Below, in pieces: positions 1 through 8,718 of a DNA stretch of 64,000 bases. Under the pieces are notes generated by a model. It was not told the origin of the DNA and searched no databases. It saw only the letters and a program-made list of their open reading frames with translations. The first letter of the stretch is position 1. Every line of letters starts with the position of its first letter. The stretch covers positions 186,001 to 250,000 of the forward strand of contig NZ_VKCZ01000007.1 of NCBI RefSeq assembly GCF_009299835.1. Direction: 5' to 3'. Both the position numbers and the translations under genes were made by a program. This stretch comes from Microlunatus speluncae (GTDB taxonomy: Bacteria > Actinomycetota > Actinomycetes > Propionibacteriales > Propionibacteriaceae).

Positions 1-14
1 CCCGGCTGACGCCG

Positions 15-584
15 GTGCCGGATCCGCCACGGTCCGAGCCGGATCGCCTGGTCGAGCTGCTCGGGCGCACCGCCCGCGGGCACGAGGACGCGTTCGAGAC
101 GCTCTACGACCTGACGTCGACGCGGGTCTACGGGGTCGTGCTGCGGGTGCTGCGGTCCCCGGACCAGGCGGCGGAGGTCGCCCAGGAGGCGTACCTGGAG
201 GCGTGGAAGCAGTCCGCCCGGTATCGCCCCGAGCTGGGTTCGGTGCTCGCCTGGTTGCTGACCATCGCCCATCGCCGCGCCGTCGACCGGGTCCGGTCGG
301 TGACGAGTCAGACTGGTCGGGACGAACGGTACGGCCGGGAGCAGCAGCCGGAGGCGAGCGACGTGGTGTGGGACGACGTGTCCCGGCAGGTGGACGTGGA
401 ACGGGTGCGGCGGGCGATGCGATCATTGACCGAGGTTCAGCGGGAAGCCCTGTCGCTGGCCTATTTCGGCGGCTACACGCACCGCCAGGTGGCGCGGATG
501 TTGAGCCTCCCGCTGGGCACCGCAAAGACCAGGATCCGGGACGGATTGATCGGGCTTCGAGACGCGTTGGGGGTGGAATCGTGA
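15..584 (+). CDS. sigK: ECF RNA polymerase sigma factor, SigK-like
   Basis: A 189-residue extracytoplasmic-function sigma factor that would direct RNA polymerase to a small stress regulon. The sigma-70 region 2 block covers about residues 25-95 (AFETLYD, QEAYLEAWKQ, LAWLLTIAHRRAVDRVR). The region 4 helix-turn-helix covers about 130-185 (LTEVQREALSLAYFGGYTH, GTAKTRIRDG). Length is normal for the SigK/ECF19 type. The GTG start gives the usual short N-terminus, but no ribosome binding site can be seen so close to the window edge. The stop overlaps the next start (GTGA), so it is translationally coupled to the anti-sigma gene downstream, the usual pairing for this family. Confidence 0.8.
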   Translation: MPDPPRSEPDRLVELLGRTARGHEDAFETLYDLTSTRVYGVVLRVLRSPDQAAEVAQEAYLEAWKQSARYRPELGSVLAWLLTIAHRRAVDRVRSVTSQTGRDERYGREQQPEASDVVWDDVSRQVDVERVRRAMRSLTEVQREALSLAYFGGYTHRQVARMLSLPLGTAKTRIRDGLIGLRDALGVES

Positions 585-1381
585 ACGACATTCACGGCTA
601 TGTCGGCGCCTACGTGGCGCACGCGCTCGACGACGAGCTCCGGCTCGTGTTCGCCGAGCACCTGGAGGACTGCGAGTCGTGCCGGCAGGAGGTGCGCGAG
701 TTCCGGGAGGCGCTGGCCGAGCTCAGCCTGCTCGAGGCGGCGCAGCCACCGGACTCGGTCCGGTCCGGGGTGATGGCCGGGATCTCGCGGACCCGGATCG
801 AGCCGCCGGAGGATCCCGAGCGGCCGGACGCGCCGTCGGACTCGGTCCGGTCCGGGGTGCTCGCCGCGATCGCCGACGACCGGCCGACCGAGGTCGTACG
901 GGAGCCGTCGACAACCGACCGACACCGGCTGTCGCGTACCTCCCGCTGGCTCACCCTGGCCGTCGCGGCCAGCCTGCTGATCGCTGTCGTGCTCGGCGGC
1001 TGGGCGGTGTTGCAGCAACGCCGGATCTCCGACCTGGAACGGGCGCAGCAGGCCGAGAGCGACCTGTTGCACGCACCCGATCTGAGGTCGTACCCGATCG
1101 ATCTGTACGGCACACCCGGCACCTTCCTGGTCTCCCGGGCGCAGGACCGGGCCCTGTTCATGGCCGAGGTGCCACCGCCGCCGGCCGGTCGGGACTACCA
1201 GCTCTGGATCATGCGCGACGCCGGCGTGGTCCCCGGCCCGGTCTTCGACAGCGGCCACGTCAGGGAGTGGCTCAACGGCGTCGACGGCGCGAGCGGGTTC
1301 GCCGTCTCGGTCGAGGCCGACGGTGGTTCACGGACCGGGGCGCCGTCGTCGACTCCGACCCCGAGGTCCACCACGATCTGA
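581..1381 (+). CDS. Membrane zinc-type anti-sigma factor (RskA-like)
   Basis: A 266-residue membrane anti-sigma factor expected to hold the upstream sigma factor inactive. The N-terminal cytoplasmic part carries an H-x3-C-x2-C signature (HLEDCESC, around residue 25), typical of zinc anti-sigma domains. One membrane helix (WLTLAVAASLLIAVVLGGWA) lies near residue 125. The extracytoplasmic RskA-type domain follows, with YQLWIM and GFAVSVEADGGS. The linker holds a near-duplicate (PDSVRSGVMAGIS, then SDSVRSGVLAAIA). The last twenty residues, rich in Ser, Thr and Pro, look unlike the usual RskA ending, so a late frameshift is possible. The start is chosen because its GTG overlaps the sigma stop. 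Confidence 0.8.
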   Translation: MNDIHGYVGAYVAHALDDELRLVFAEHLEDCESCRQEVREFREALAELSLLEAAQPPDSVRSGVMAGISRTRIEPPEDPERPDAPSDSVRSGVLAAIADDRPTEVVREPSTTDRHRLSRTSRWLTLAVAASLLIAVVLGGWAVLQQRRISDLERAQQAESDLLHAPDLRSYPIDLYGTPGTFLVSRAQDRALFMAEVPPPPAGRDYQLWIMRDAGVVPGPVFDSGHVREWLNGVDGASGFAVSVEADGGSRTGAPSSTPTPRSTTI

Positions 1382-1519
1382 TCAACGGCGTCCGGCTCCG
1401 AGGCCGTCGGCTCGGCCTCGTCGCTACTGATCCCGGAAACGTACCCGATCGATGTCGATCCCCGGGTCGACTCTTCGTCGGTGGGGCAAACCGACCGAGA
1501 TCGAGAGAAGGGCAGATCG

Positions 1520-1983
1520 ATGAGCAACCCGAGCTACACCGACGGCTTCACCGTGACCGAGACCCCGGACCGCGTCTTCGCCGGCGTGACCGACGTCCGG
1601 ACTGGTGGACCGAGACCATCGAGGGCGATTCCGGCCGGGAGGGCGACACCTTCGTCTTCCGGGATGAGGGCATCCGGTTCGCCCGGTTCCGGCTCACCGA
1701 GGTCATTCCGCAGCAGCGCGTCGTCTGGACCGTGGAGGACTCCGAACTCGTCTTCGTCGAAGATCGCGACGAATGGACCGGCACCCGGGTGATCTTCGAC
1801 ATCACCGCCGACGGCGACGCGACCACCCTGCACTTCACCCACGAGGGTCTGCTGCCGGCCGTCGAGTGTTACGACGCCTGCTCGGACGGCTGGAGCCGCT
1901 GCATGCGCAGTCTGGAGCAGCTGATCGTGACCGGCCGGAGCCAGACCGGGCCCAAGCGCGGCCTCGACGCCATCGTTCCCTGA
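1520..1983 (+). pseudogene. SRPBCC/AHSA1-like protein, frameshifted
   Basis: The ATG at 1520 follows a good ribosome binding site (GAGAAGGG) and encodes an AHSA1/START-like beginning (GFTVTETPDRVFAGVTDVR). The family then expects a WW-containing segment. DWWTETIEGDS is present, but one frame over, and that frame runs on to the stop at 1983 through VVWTVEDSELVF, LHFTHEGL and GWSRCMRSLEQLI. One extra G in the GG at 1599-1600 would restore a protein of about 154 residues. This is either a real single-base deletion or a sequencing error. Such small hydrophobic-ligand domains are often of unknown substrate. The gene ends Val-Pro-stop in CGTTCCCTGAG, the start of the dispersed repeat described elsewhere. 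Confidence 0.7.
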
Positions 1984-2043
1984 GTCGCGGCGGGTCTGCC
2001 GGAATGCGCCCGGCTGTCGGCGCCAACCACCACACTGGCAGTC

Positions 2044-2646
2044 ATGACCAGGTCCGAGCAGGCGCTGACGATCGTCCCGGCCAACGAGGCGAGCTGGGAC
2101 GATCTGCAGGCGATCTTCGGCACCCGCGGCCCCGGCTCCCGTTGCTACTGCCAGCGTTTCAAGCTGGCCCACCGGGAGTCGTTCGGATCGATCCCGGCGG
2201 AGGACCGGGCGCGCCGGCTGCGGGAGCAGACCGACTGCGGCCATCCTGACGCCGAGGCGACCAGTGGGCTCGTCGCCTATCTGGGTGGCGAGCCGGCCGG
2301 TTGGTGCGCGGTCGAGCCGCGGCCGCTCTACGTCGGACTGGTCCGCGTCTTCCGGGTGCCCTGGGAGGGACGGACCGAGGACAAGACCGACGAAACCGTC
2401 TGGGCCGTGACCTGCTTCCTGGTCCGGGCCGGCTTCCGCAAGCGCGGCGTCGGCCGGGCGTTGGCGGCCGCCGCGGTCGACTTCGCCCGCGACCGCGGCG
2501 CCCGGGCCCTCGAGGGTTACCCGATCATCGGCAACGTGATGTCCGACGAACTGCACGTCGGCACCGAACGCATGTACGCCGACGCCGGCTTCACCGTCGT
2601 CACCCGCCCCGGTGTCCGCCGCCTGGTGATGCGCATCGACTTCTGA
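2044..2646 (+). CDS. GNAT family N-acetyltransferase
   Basis: A 200-residue GNAT-fold acetyltransferase. The acetyl-CoA binding region is visible as AVTCFLVRAGFRKRGVGRAL (about residues 122-141), containing the R-x-x-G-x-G/A loop. The later strand and helix include ERMYADAGFTVV, typical of the C-terminal part of the fold. The N-terminus has an unusual CYCQRFK segment seen in a subgroup of actinobacterial GNATs. The substrate cannot be told. The next gene, on the opposite strand, ends at the adjacent base with no gap. Confidence 0.85.
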   Translation: MTRSEQALTIVPANEASWDDLQAIFGTRGPGSRCYCQRFKLAHRESFGSIPAEDRARRLREQTDCGHPDAEATSGLVAYLGGEPAGWCAVEPRPLYVGLVRVFRVPWEGRTEDKTDETVWAVTCFLVRAGFRKRGVGRALAAAAVDFARDRGARALEGYPIIGNVMSDELHVGTERMYADAGFTVVTRPGVRRLVMRIDF

Positions 2647-3189
2647 TCATGAAACCCCGGCGATCGGGTAGCCTTCCGCAGCGCAGCTGCTGATCACGTC
2701 CTCCGCGACCTGATCAATCGGTCGTTCCGCGTCGATCATGATCGCTCCGCGCTGCTCGAGTGCGGCTTCGACCGTGTCCCGCCAGCCGAGCGACCACTCG
2801 GCCGTGTCGCCCTTCTTGCCGAAGACGTTGTTGCGCTCGGGCGCCGTGACCCGGGCTTTGAGGGTCGCGTCCCCGATGCACAGGACCAACAGCAACGCGA
2901 AGCGATCGAGGTGCGCTGTCATGTTGAAGGCCGTGCCGGCCAGCACGGTTGTGTGATCGGCGCTGTCGGCCACCGCGGCGGCCAGGCGGCTATCGATCCA
3001 GTTCCAGTGGTGCGTCGTCAACCAGCCGAGCCCGGGTGCCGGCGGCAGGTCGACTGTCACTCCGGCCTCGTCCTCGAATCGGGCGTAGCCGTAGTCCAGG
3101 TCGATCGACCGGAGATCACGATCGCGCAGCCACTGGGACACGGTCGACTTCCCGGCACCCGGACCCCCGGCCAGCAGGATGGCAGCCAT
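2647..3189 (-). CDS. P-loop AAA/kinase-like protein
   Basis: A 180-residue P-loop protein. The start is taken at the ATG giving MAAILLAGGPGAGKSTVSQW, which puts the Walker A motif (GGPGAGKST) at residues 8-16 as in small nucleoside or adenylate-type kinases. An acidic DLDYG segment and an RVTAPERNN lid-like stretch follow. No clear substrate-specific motif was recognised, so the function stays general (ATP-dependent phosphotransfer or nucleotide binding). An upstream in-frame extension of 20 residues looks non-coding. The gene meets the acetyltransferase tail to tail. Confidence 0.75.
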   Translation of the reverse strand: MAAILLAGGPGAGKSTVSQWLRDRDLRSIDLDYGYARFEDEAGVTVDLPPAPGLGWLTTHHWNWIDSRLAAAVADSADHTTVLAGTAFNMTAHLDRFALLLVLCIGDATLKARVTAPERNNVFGKKGDTAEWSLGWRDTVEAALEQRGAIMIDAERPIDQVAEDVISSCAAEGYPIAGVS

Positions 3190-3247
3190 CCGTCCACTAT
3201 CCAGCGGCCATCGCCGTTCCCGCCACCGACTTTCCGGCCATCCGATC

Positions 3248-3308
3248 ATCGAGAGTGACGATAGCGACGTCGGCGGTCGGGATTCGCGTCGTTATCGTCA
3301 CACTCGAT
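3248..3308. repeat. Inverted repeat hairpin downstream of the DUF559 gene
   Basis: The left arm at 3248-3269 (ATCGAGAGTGACGATAGCGA and two more bases) pairs with 3287-3308, with about 20 of 22 positions complementary and a 17-base loop. It lies just past the stop of the DUF559/AbiEi-like gene and just before the start of the kinase-like gene. A related pair sits on the other side of the same DUF559 gene (4298-4356). It may act as a terminator, but the repetition suggests a dispersed element. Confidence 0.7.
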
Positions 3309-3320
3309 GCGCCCGAGCTC

Positions 3321-4220
3321 TCACGATCTATGGTCGGGATCGAAGAGGCGGTGCCACTCCGGGGTGAAGCGGGGCGATGGGCCTTGATAGCCACGTTCGC
3401 GGAGGCGAGCGTCGACGGTCTGGACGATCTCGCGCGGATGCATCATCCGGCCGTTGGTGATCCGGATGATCGCGTAGCCGGCGTTGACGGCCGCCTCGTG
3501 CCGGGCGATGTCGCGGGCCCACTGCCACCGGTCGGTGCGATGGTGATCGCCGTCGTACTCGATGATGATCATGAACTCGCCGAGTACGAGATCGAAGTGC
3601 CCGATCGGCTCCGTCCGGTTGCCGATCATCGGGTTGCAGGCCGGTTCCGGCAGCCCGGCCAGGACCAGCATCAGCCGCAGCGTGGACTCCTTCGGTGAGT
3701 CGACACCGGTCCGGGCCAGGGCCGCGGCACGCTGGGCCAGCCGACGGCCCCGGCCGCCGGTCGCCTGGGCCGCGGCTCCGAGTTCGGCCAGCTCACATCG
3801 ACCCAACCGCATCAGCCAGTCCGCGGCCGCCACCGCCTGGACCAGGTCGAGCTCGGAGCAGGACCCGACCCAGGCCTGCACTGGGCTCACCATCCGGCTC
3901 CGGGTCTGCGGCACCCGGCCGACCCGACTGAGCCGGATCCCGCGGCGCCGGGACTGCCCGGTCGTCGCGGTCGCGGCCCGGATCGGCTCCGGCGAACCGA
4001 GCTCGACTCCGTAGAGCCAGAGCGCCGTGACGCCGGTGATCACCGCGTCCGCGGGCAGCACGAGTAACGCGGCGGCGGCGCGCTCGGTGAGGCTCGGTTC
4101 GGCCGGTCCCGCGGCGTACACCCCACGGGTCAGCCGCCGGAACCGCGGTCCGCGCAACTGTCGGATCGTCAATCCGTACCGGCGGGCACTGCGCACCGTG
4201 AGCAGTCTCGGAAGTTCCAC
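3321..4220 (-). CDS. DUF559-type endonuclease-fold protein with AbiEi-like N-terminus
   Basis: About 299 residues from the GTG at 4220 (VELPRLLTVRSARRYGLTIRQ); longer in-frame starts reach 4298. The N-terminal winged-helix part (RRYGLTIRQLRGPRFRRLTRGVY) resembles the AbiEi antitoxin domain. The C-terminal half resembles the DUF559/Vsr-like endonuclease fold (FDLVLGEFMIIIEYDGDHHR, then AVNAGYAIIRIT). This architecture is common and multicopy in actinobacteria, and its role is not established. No partner toxin gene lies beside it. Related hairpins flank it on both sides. Confidence 0.75.
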   Translation of the reverse strand: MELPRLLTVRSARRYGLTIRQLRGPRFRRLTRGVYAAGPAEPSLTERAAAALLVLPADAVITGVTALWLYGVELGSPEPIRAATATTGQSRRRGIRLSRVGRVPQTRSRMVSPVQAWVGSCSELDLVQAVAAADWLMRLGRCELAELGAAAQATGGRGRRLAQRAAALARTGVDSPKESTLRLMLVLAGLPEPACNPMIGNRTEPIGHFDLVLGEFMIIIEYDGDHHRTDRWQWARDIARHEAAVNAGYAIIRITNGRMMHPREIVQTVDARLRERGYQGPSPRFTPEWHRLFDPDHRS

Positions 4221-4297
4221 GTCCGCATCCTCAGCCGCCACTCCCCCGAACGCCACCCGGGACCCCCATTTCTGTGGACAACCCGGGCTCCGATTCA

Positions 4298-4356
4298 CCG
4301 AGTGGGACCCTAGCGACGCGAAATCGGCGAACCTATGTCGCTATCGTCACACTCGG
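4298..4356. repeat. Second copy of the flanking hairpin, upstream of the DUF559 gene
   Basis: CCGAGTGGGACCCTAGCGAC near 4298-4317 faces GTCGCTATCGTCACACTCGG at 4337-4356 in inverted orientation, with an 18-19 base loop. The right arm matches the arms at 3248-3269 and 3287-3308 closely (shared core GTGACGATAGCGAC on one strand). The left arm is more diverged. Confidence 0.6.
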
Positions 4357-4468
4357 CGATCCGCACCTCCGCGAAAAGGGAACTCGGCCCATCGACAGGG
4401 CAAGGGAGCGTAGACAGGGCCGGGGAGCGTCGACGAAGCAGAGCCGACTACCCACCCTGAAGCCTCAT

Positions 4469-4525
4469 CGACCCGTCACATCCGCGTCGACACGCCGCCA
4501 AAACGGCCGCGGATGTGACGGGTCG
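4469..4525. terminator. Long hairpin terminator after the nuo-polyprenyl synthase operon
   Basis: Perfect 18-base arms at 4469-4486 and 4508-4525 (CGACCCGTCACATCCGCG and its complement) with a 21-base loop. It sits about 20 bases beyond the polyprenyl synthase stop, at the end of the minus-strand operon. There is no clear U-run, as is common for actinobacterial hairpin terminators. Confidence 0.7.
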
Positions 4526-4545
4526 GCGGAGGTTTGGGGCGGGGG

Positions 4546-5529
4546 TCAGGCGGTGCGGGTGACTACGGTGTCGCAGAGTTCGGTGAGGGCGGATCTGGCG
4601 GGGCCGGGCGGGAGGGGTTCGAGGAGGGCGCGGGCGGCTTCGGCGCGTTTGCCGACCTGTGCGCGGGCCTCGTCGATCACCGGGTGCCGGCGCAGCTCGG
4701 CCAGCACCTCGGCGAGGACGGCGTCGTCGCGGAGATCGCCGTCGAGCCGCTCCCGCAGGGCGCGGTCCGCGGGGGCGTCATGATCGCGGAGCAGCAGGGT
4801 GGGCAGGGTGGGGATGCCGGCACGGAGGTCGGTGCCTGGGGTCTTGCCGGTGTCGTCGCTGGTGATGTCGATGATGTCGTCGCTGAGCTGGAAGACCATC
4901 CCGATCTCCTCGCCGAACCGGGCCAGCCGCTGCTGGATGTCCGGATCGGCGTCGGCGACCATCGCGCCGAACAGGGCCGAGGTGGCGATCAGGGCGCCGG
5001 TCTTGCCGGCCAGCACATCCAGGTAGTGCTGCAGCGGGTCCTCGCCGTCGGTCGGGCCGACGGTCTCGGCGATCTGCCCCTGCACCAGCCGGGCGAAGGT
5101 CTGGGCCTGGACCCGGACGTAGTCGGGCCCGAGCTGGGCGACCAGGTCGGAGGCGCGGGCGAAGAGATAGTCACCGACCAGGATGGCGACGGTGTTGCCC
5201 CACCGGTCGTTGGCGCTGGGCGAGCCGCGGCGCAGCACCGCCTCGTCCATCACGTCGTCGTGGTAGAGGCTGGCGACGTGGGTCAGTTCGACCACCGTCG
5301 CGGCCCTGACCACCGCCTCCGGATCCTGCCGCGGTCCCAGCGAGGCGGCGAGCACGACCAGCAGCGGCCGGAACCGCTTGCCGCCGGCGGCGATCACATG
5401 CTGGGCCGCCTCGGTGACCAGCGCCGTGTCCGCCTCGGCGGCGCGCAGCAGCGCGGTCTCGATCTCGGCCAGCCGCTCCTCGACCGTGGCGTCAAAGACC
5501 GTACTGCCGGCGTTCGGCTCTGCAGTCAC
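4546..5529 (-). CDS. Long-chain polyprenyl diphosphate synthase (menaquinone side chain)
   Basis: A 327-residue trans-prenyl diphosphate synthase that would condense isopentenyl diphosphate onto an allylic diphosphate to build the menaquinone tail. The first aspartate-rich motif is DDVMD at residues 91-95 and the second is DDIID at 217-221. GGKRFRP lies near residue 50. Small residues ahead of the first motif (VASLYH; Ala at minus 5) fit a long-chain product, as an inference. The gene lies 34 bases after nuoN and is probably part of the nuo transcript, linking quinone supply to complex I. Exact chain length is unknown. Confidence 0.88.
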   Translation of the reverse strand: MTAEPNAGSTVFDATVEERLAEIETALLRAAEADTALVTEAAQHVIAAGGKRFRPLLVVLAASLGPRQDPEAVVRAATVVELTHVASLYHDDVMDEAVLRRGSPSANDRWGNTVAILVGDYLFARASDLVAQLGPDYVRVQAQTFARLVQGQIAETVGPTDGEDPLQHYLDVLAGKTGALIATSALFGAMVADADPDIQQRLARFGEEIGMVFQLSDDIIDITSDDTGKTPGTDLRAGIPTLPTLLLRDHDAPADRALRERLDGDLRDDAVLAEVLAELRRHPVIDEARAQVGKRAEAARALLEPLPPGPARSALTELCDTVVTRTA

Positions 5530-5563
5530 GGTCCTCCCTCAGACGGATCAGCGGCGGCGCGGG

Positions 5564-7150
5564 CTATCCGGCGCGCAGGAACTCTCCGGCGGACTGGGCG
5601 ATGTCCAGCACCGGTCCGGGGAAAATTCCCAACGCAACAGTAGCGACCACGCCGACACCGACCGCGACCAGTGTGGTCCAGCCCGGCCGGATCACGTTCG
5701 GCGCGCCCTCGCCCGACTCGGCGAAGAACATCAGCACGATCACCCGGACGTAGAAGAACGCGGCGACCACGCTGAGCACGACGGCGGCGACGACCAGCCA
5801 GTGCGCGCCGCCGGACCACGCCGCGGCGAACACGGTCCACTTGCCGATGAAGCCGCCGGTCAGCGGGATGCCGGCGAAGCTGAGCAGGAAGATCGAGAAC
5901 ACGATCGCGGTCAACGGGGATCGCTTGCCCAGGCCGGCCCAGCTGGCCAGCCCGGTCGACTCGCCACCGGCGTTGCGGACCATCGTGACGATCGCGAACG
6001 CGCCGATCGTCGCCGCGCCATAGGCCACCAGGTAGAACATGATCGACGAGACGCTGGACAGCCCGCCGCCGGCGCCGGTGGTGCCCTGGAAGGCCCCGAC
6101 GAACGCCGTCATCAGGAACCCGGCGTGGGCGATCGAGGAGTACGCCAGCATCCGCTTGATGTCGGTCTGGGCGATGGCCAGCACCGCGCCGACCGCCATC
6201 GTGAGGACGGCGATGATCGTCATCAGCGGCTGCCAGTCCCACCGGTCGGCGCCGAGCGCCACGTAGAACACCCGGAGCAGGGCGCCGATCGCGGCGATCT
6301 TGGTGCAGACGGCCATGAAGCCGGTGACCGGGGTCGGAGCGCCGACGTAGACGTCGGGAGTCCAGGAGTGGAACGGCACCGCGCCGAACTTGAACAGCAG
6401 ACCGACGCCGAGCAGCCCCATCCCGGCCAGCAACAGGCCGGTGCCCTGCTGGCTGGTCCGCAGCGCCGCGTCGATCGCGGACAGCTCGAACGAGCCGGAG
6501 TAGCCGTACAGCAGCGCCACGCCGTAGATGAAGAACGCCGAGGACAGCGCGCCGAGCAGGAAGTACTTCAGCGCCGACTCCTGGCTGAGCAGCCGGCGCC
6601 GCCGGGCCAGGCCACAGAGCAGGTAGAGCGGCAGCGACAGGATCTCCAGCGCGATGAACATGGTGATCAGGTCGTTCGAGGCCGGGAACAGCATCATCCC
6701 GGTCAGCGCGAACAGGGCCAGCGGGAAGACCTCGGTGTGCTCCACCTTGGCCTCGATCGCCTCCCGCTCGGCCACCGTGCCGGGCACCGTCGCCGCCTGG
6801 GCGGCGAACACGCTGGCGCCGTTCTCGATCTTGCGCTCGGCGAAGGTCAGGAACGAGACCGCGCCGAAGATCAACAGGATGGCCCAGATGAAGTAGACCG
6901 GGCCGTCGACCACGACCGAGGTGCCGGCGGTGATGCCGGCCCCGATCCCGGAGACATTGAGTACGGTCACCACCAGCGCCGCGATGATCACGGCGAAGCT
7001 GACGATCAGCTGGGCCGGCAGCCGCAGTGCGCGCGGCACCAGCGCTTCGACCAGCACGCCGAGACAGCCGCCGACGAAGATCAGCAGCAGCGGCATGACC
7101 AACCCGTAGTCGATCACCGGCGGGGTGATCTCCAACACCGGAACGATCAT
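5564..7150 (-). CDS. nuoN: NADH-quinone oxidoreductase subunit N
   Basis: A 528-residue, roughly 14-helix antiporter-like subunit of complex I that forms one of the proton channels in the membrane arm. Recognisable segments include NDLITMFIALEILSLPLYLL, KFGAVPFHSWTPDVYVGAPT and AQTDIKRMLAYSSIAHAGF, which carry the conserved Glu, Lys and His positions of the Mrp/Nuo family. Start and length are normal. Its ATG overlaps the nuoM stop by four bases. It is the last nuo gene and is followed by the polyprenyl synthase. Confidence 0.96.
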   Translation of the reverse strand: MIVPVLEITPPVIDYGLVMPLLLIFVGGCLGVLVEALVPRALRLPAQLIVSFAVIIAALVVTVLNVSGIGAGITAGTSVVVDGPVYFIWAILLIFGAVSFLTFAERKIENGASVFAAQAATVPGTVAEREAIEAKVEHTEVFPLALFALTGMMLFPASNDLITMFIALEILSLPLYLLCGLARRRRLLSQESALKYFLLGALSSAFFIYGVALLYGYSGSFELSAIDAALRTSQQGTGLLLAGMGLLGVGLLFKFGAVPFHSWTPDVYVGAPTPVTGFMAVCTKIAAIGALLRVFYVALGADRWDWQPLMTIIAVLTMAVGAVLAIAQTDIKRMLAYSSIAHAGFLMTAFVGAFQGTTGAGGGLSSVSSIMFYLVAYGAATIGAFAIVTMVRNAGGESTGLASWAGLGKRSPLTAIVFSIFLLSFAGIPLTGGFIGKWTVFAAAWSGGAHWLVVAAVVLSVVAAFFYVRVIVLMFFAESGEGAPNVIRPGWTTLVAVGVGVVATVALGIFPGPVLDIAQSAGEFLRAG

Positions 7151-8712
7151 CGTTCTCCCTCCGCGCTGATCATGGGTTGCGGATCAGTCACTCCGGTCTG
7201 GCTCATGGTGGCCGTGACGGCCGGCTCGATCACGTCCAGCAGCGGCTTCGGGAAAAACCCGATCGCCAGGATCAGCAGCACCACCGGTGCCAACGCCAGC
7301 CGCTCGCGCAGCCCGACGTCGGACATGGTGGCCTCGACGTCGGCCGAGATCGGCCCGGTCATCGTCCGCTGGTACGTGAGCAGCATGTAGACCGCCGCCA
7401 GCACGATGCCGGACGTCGCGATGATCGCGAACACCGGGTGCCGGCCGAAGGTCCCGGCCAGCACCATGAACTCGGACACGAAGCTGGACAGGCCGGGCAG
7501 CGACACGGTGGCCAGTGCGCCGAACAGGAACAGCCCGCCCATCACCGGCGCCACCTTCTGCACCCCGCCGAAGTCGGCGATCAGGGCCGACCCGCGGCGC
7601 TTGATCAGATAGCCGGCGACCAGGAACAGTGCCGCCGTGCTCAGCCCGTGGTTCAGCATGTAGAGCGTCGAGCCCACCATGCTCTGGGTGGTGAAGGCGA
7701 AGATGCCGAGCACGATGAAGCCGAAGTGGCTGATCGAGGTGTAGGAGATGAAGCGCATCAGGTTCTTCGACGCCACCGCCATGATCGCGCCGTAGATGAT
7801 CGAGATCACCGCCAGCACCAGGATCACCGGGGTCGCCCAGCGGCTGGCGTCGGGGAACAGCTCGAGGCAGAACCTGATCATGCCGAAGGTGCCGAGCTTG
7901 TCCATCACGCCGACCATCATGGTTGCGCCGCCGGGCGTCGACTCCTCCGCGGCGTCCGGCAGCCAGGTGTGGAACGGCACCAGCGGGGCCTTGATCGCGA
8001 AGGCGAACATGAAGCCGCAGAACAGCAGCCGCTGGGTGTTCTCGTCGATCGGCAGGTTGCGCAGGTCGGACAACAGGTAGCTCGGATCGCCCTGCTGGGA
8101 GGACACCACCCAGAGTCCGATCACCGCGGCCAGCATGACGAAGCCGCCGAGCAGGCCGTAGATCAGGAACTTGGTCGCCGCCTGCGCCCGGCGGGCGCCG
8201 CCGAAACCGCCGATCAGGAAGTACATCGGGATCAGGATGATCTCGAAGAAGATGTAGAAGAGGAAGACGTCGGTCGCGGTGAACAGCAGCAGCGCGACGC
8301 CCTCGACCACGAGCACCAGGGCGAAGAACACCCGGGCGTCGTACTTCGGCGCGACCCGGGTCGTGCCGGCGATCGGCTCAGAGGTTGAGGAGTCGACCGG
8401 GTCGGCGTCGTTCCAGGCGGCGATGATCACCACCGGCGTGACGACGGCGACCAGCAGCACCAGGGTCAGCCCGATGCCGTCCAGGCCGAGGGCGTAGTTG
8501 ACGCCCAGGGCCTCGATCCACGGCACCTGCTCGATGAACTGCATCCCGCCGGCCGGGTTGAAGCGGACCGCGACCACGATCCCGATGATCAAGGTCAGCA
8601 CCGAGACCGCGACCGCGACCTGCTTGGCCGCGGTGCCCTTGATGAAGATCAGCGCCGCGGCGCCGAGCAGCGGCAGCACCGCCAGTGTGGTCAACCAGGG
8701 AAATTCCATCAT
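7147..8712 (-). CDS. nuoM: NADH-quinone oxidoreductase subunit M
   Basis: A 521-residue antiporter-like proton-channel subunit of complex I. Typical segments are LFYIFFEIILIPMYFLIGGF, AIKAPLVPFHTWLPDAAEES and RFISYTSISHFGFIVLG, with the conserved Glu in the FFEIILIP helix and Lys in IKAPLVPFH. It overlaps nuoN by four bases at its 3' end and begins six bases after the nuoL stop. Length is normal. Confidence 0.96.
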   Translation of the reverse strand: MMEFPWLTTLAVLPLLGAAALIFIKGTAAKQVAVAVSVLTLIIGIVVAVRFNPAGGMQFIEQVPWIEALGVNYALGLDGIGLTLVLLVAVVTPVVIIAAWNDADPVDSSTSEPIAGTTRVAPKYDARVFFALVLVVEGVALLLFTATDVFLFYIFFEIILIPMYFLIGGFGGARRAQAATKFLIYGLLGGFVMLAAVIGLWVVSSQQGDPSYLLSDLRNLPIDENTQRLLFCGFMFAFAIKAPLVPFHTWLPDAAEESTPGGATMMVGVMDKLGTFGMIRFCLELFPDASRWATPVILVLAVISIIYGAIMAVASKNLMRFISYTSISHFGFIVLGIFAFTTQSMVGSTLYMLNHGLSTAALFLVAGYLIKRRGSALIADFGGVQKVAPVMGGLFLFGALATVSLPGLSSFVSEFMVLAGTFGRHPVFAIIATSGIVLAAVYMLLTYQRTMTGPISADVEATMSDVGLRERLALAPVVLLILAIGFFPKPLLDVIEPAVTATMSQTGVTDPQPMISAEGER

Positions 8713-8718
8713 CGCCTC

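Noticed and set aside
1320-1381. A possible frameshift at the end of the anti-sigma factor gene.
   Set aside because: The final residues look unusual, but RskA-type tails vary and no alternative frame gives a better ending, so it is annotated as intact with a note.
1430-1480. A GGAAAC box upstream of the SRPBCC gene as an ECF sigma promoter.
   Set aside because: No convincing -10 element at the right spacing; too short to support.
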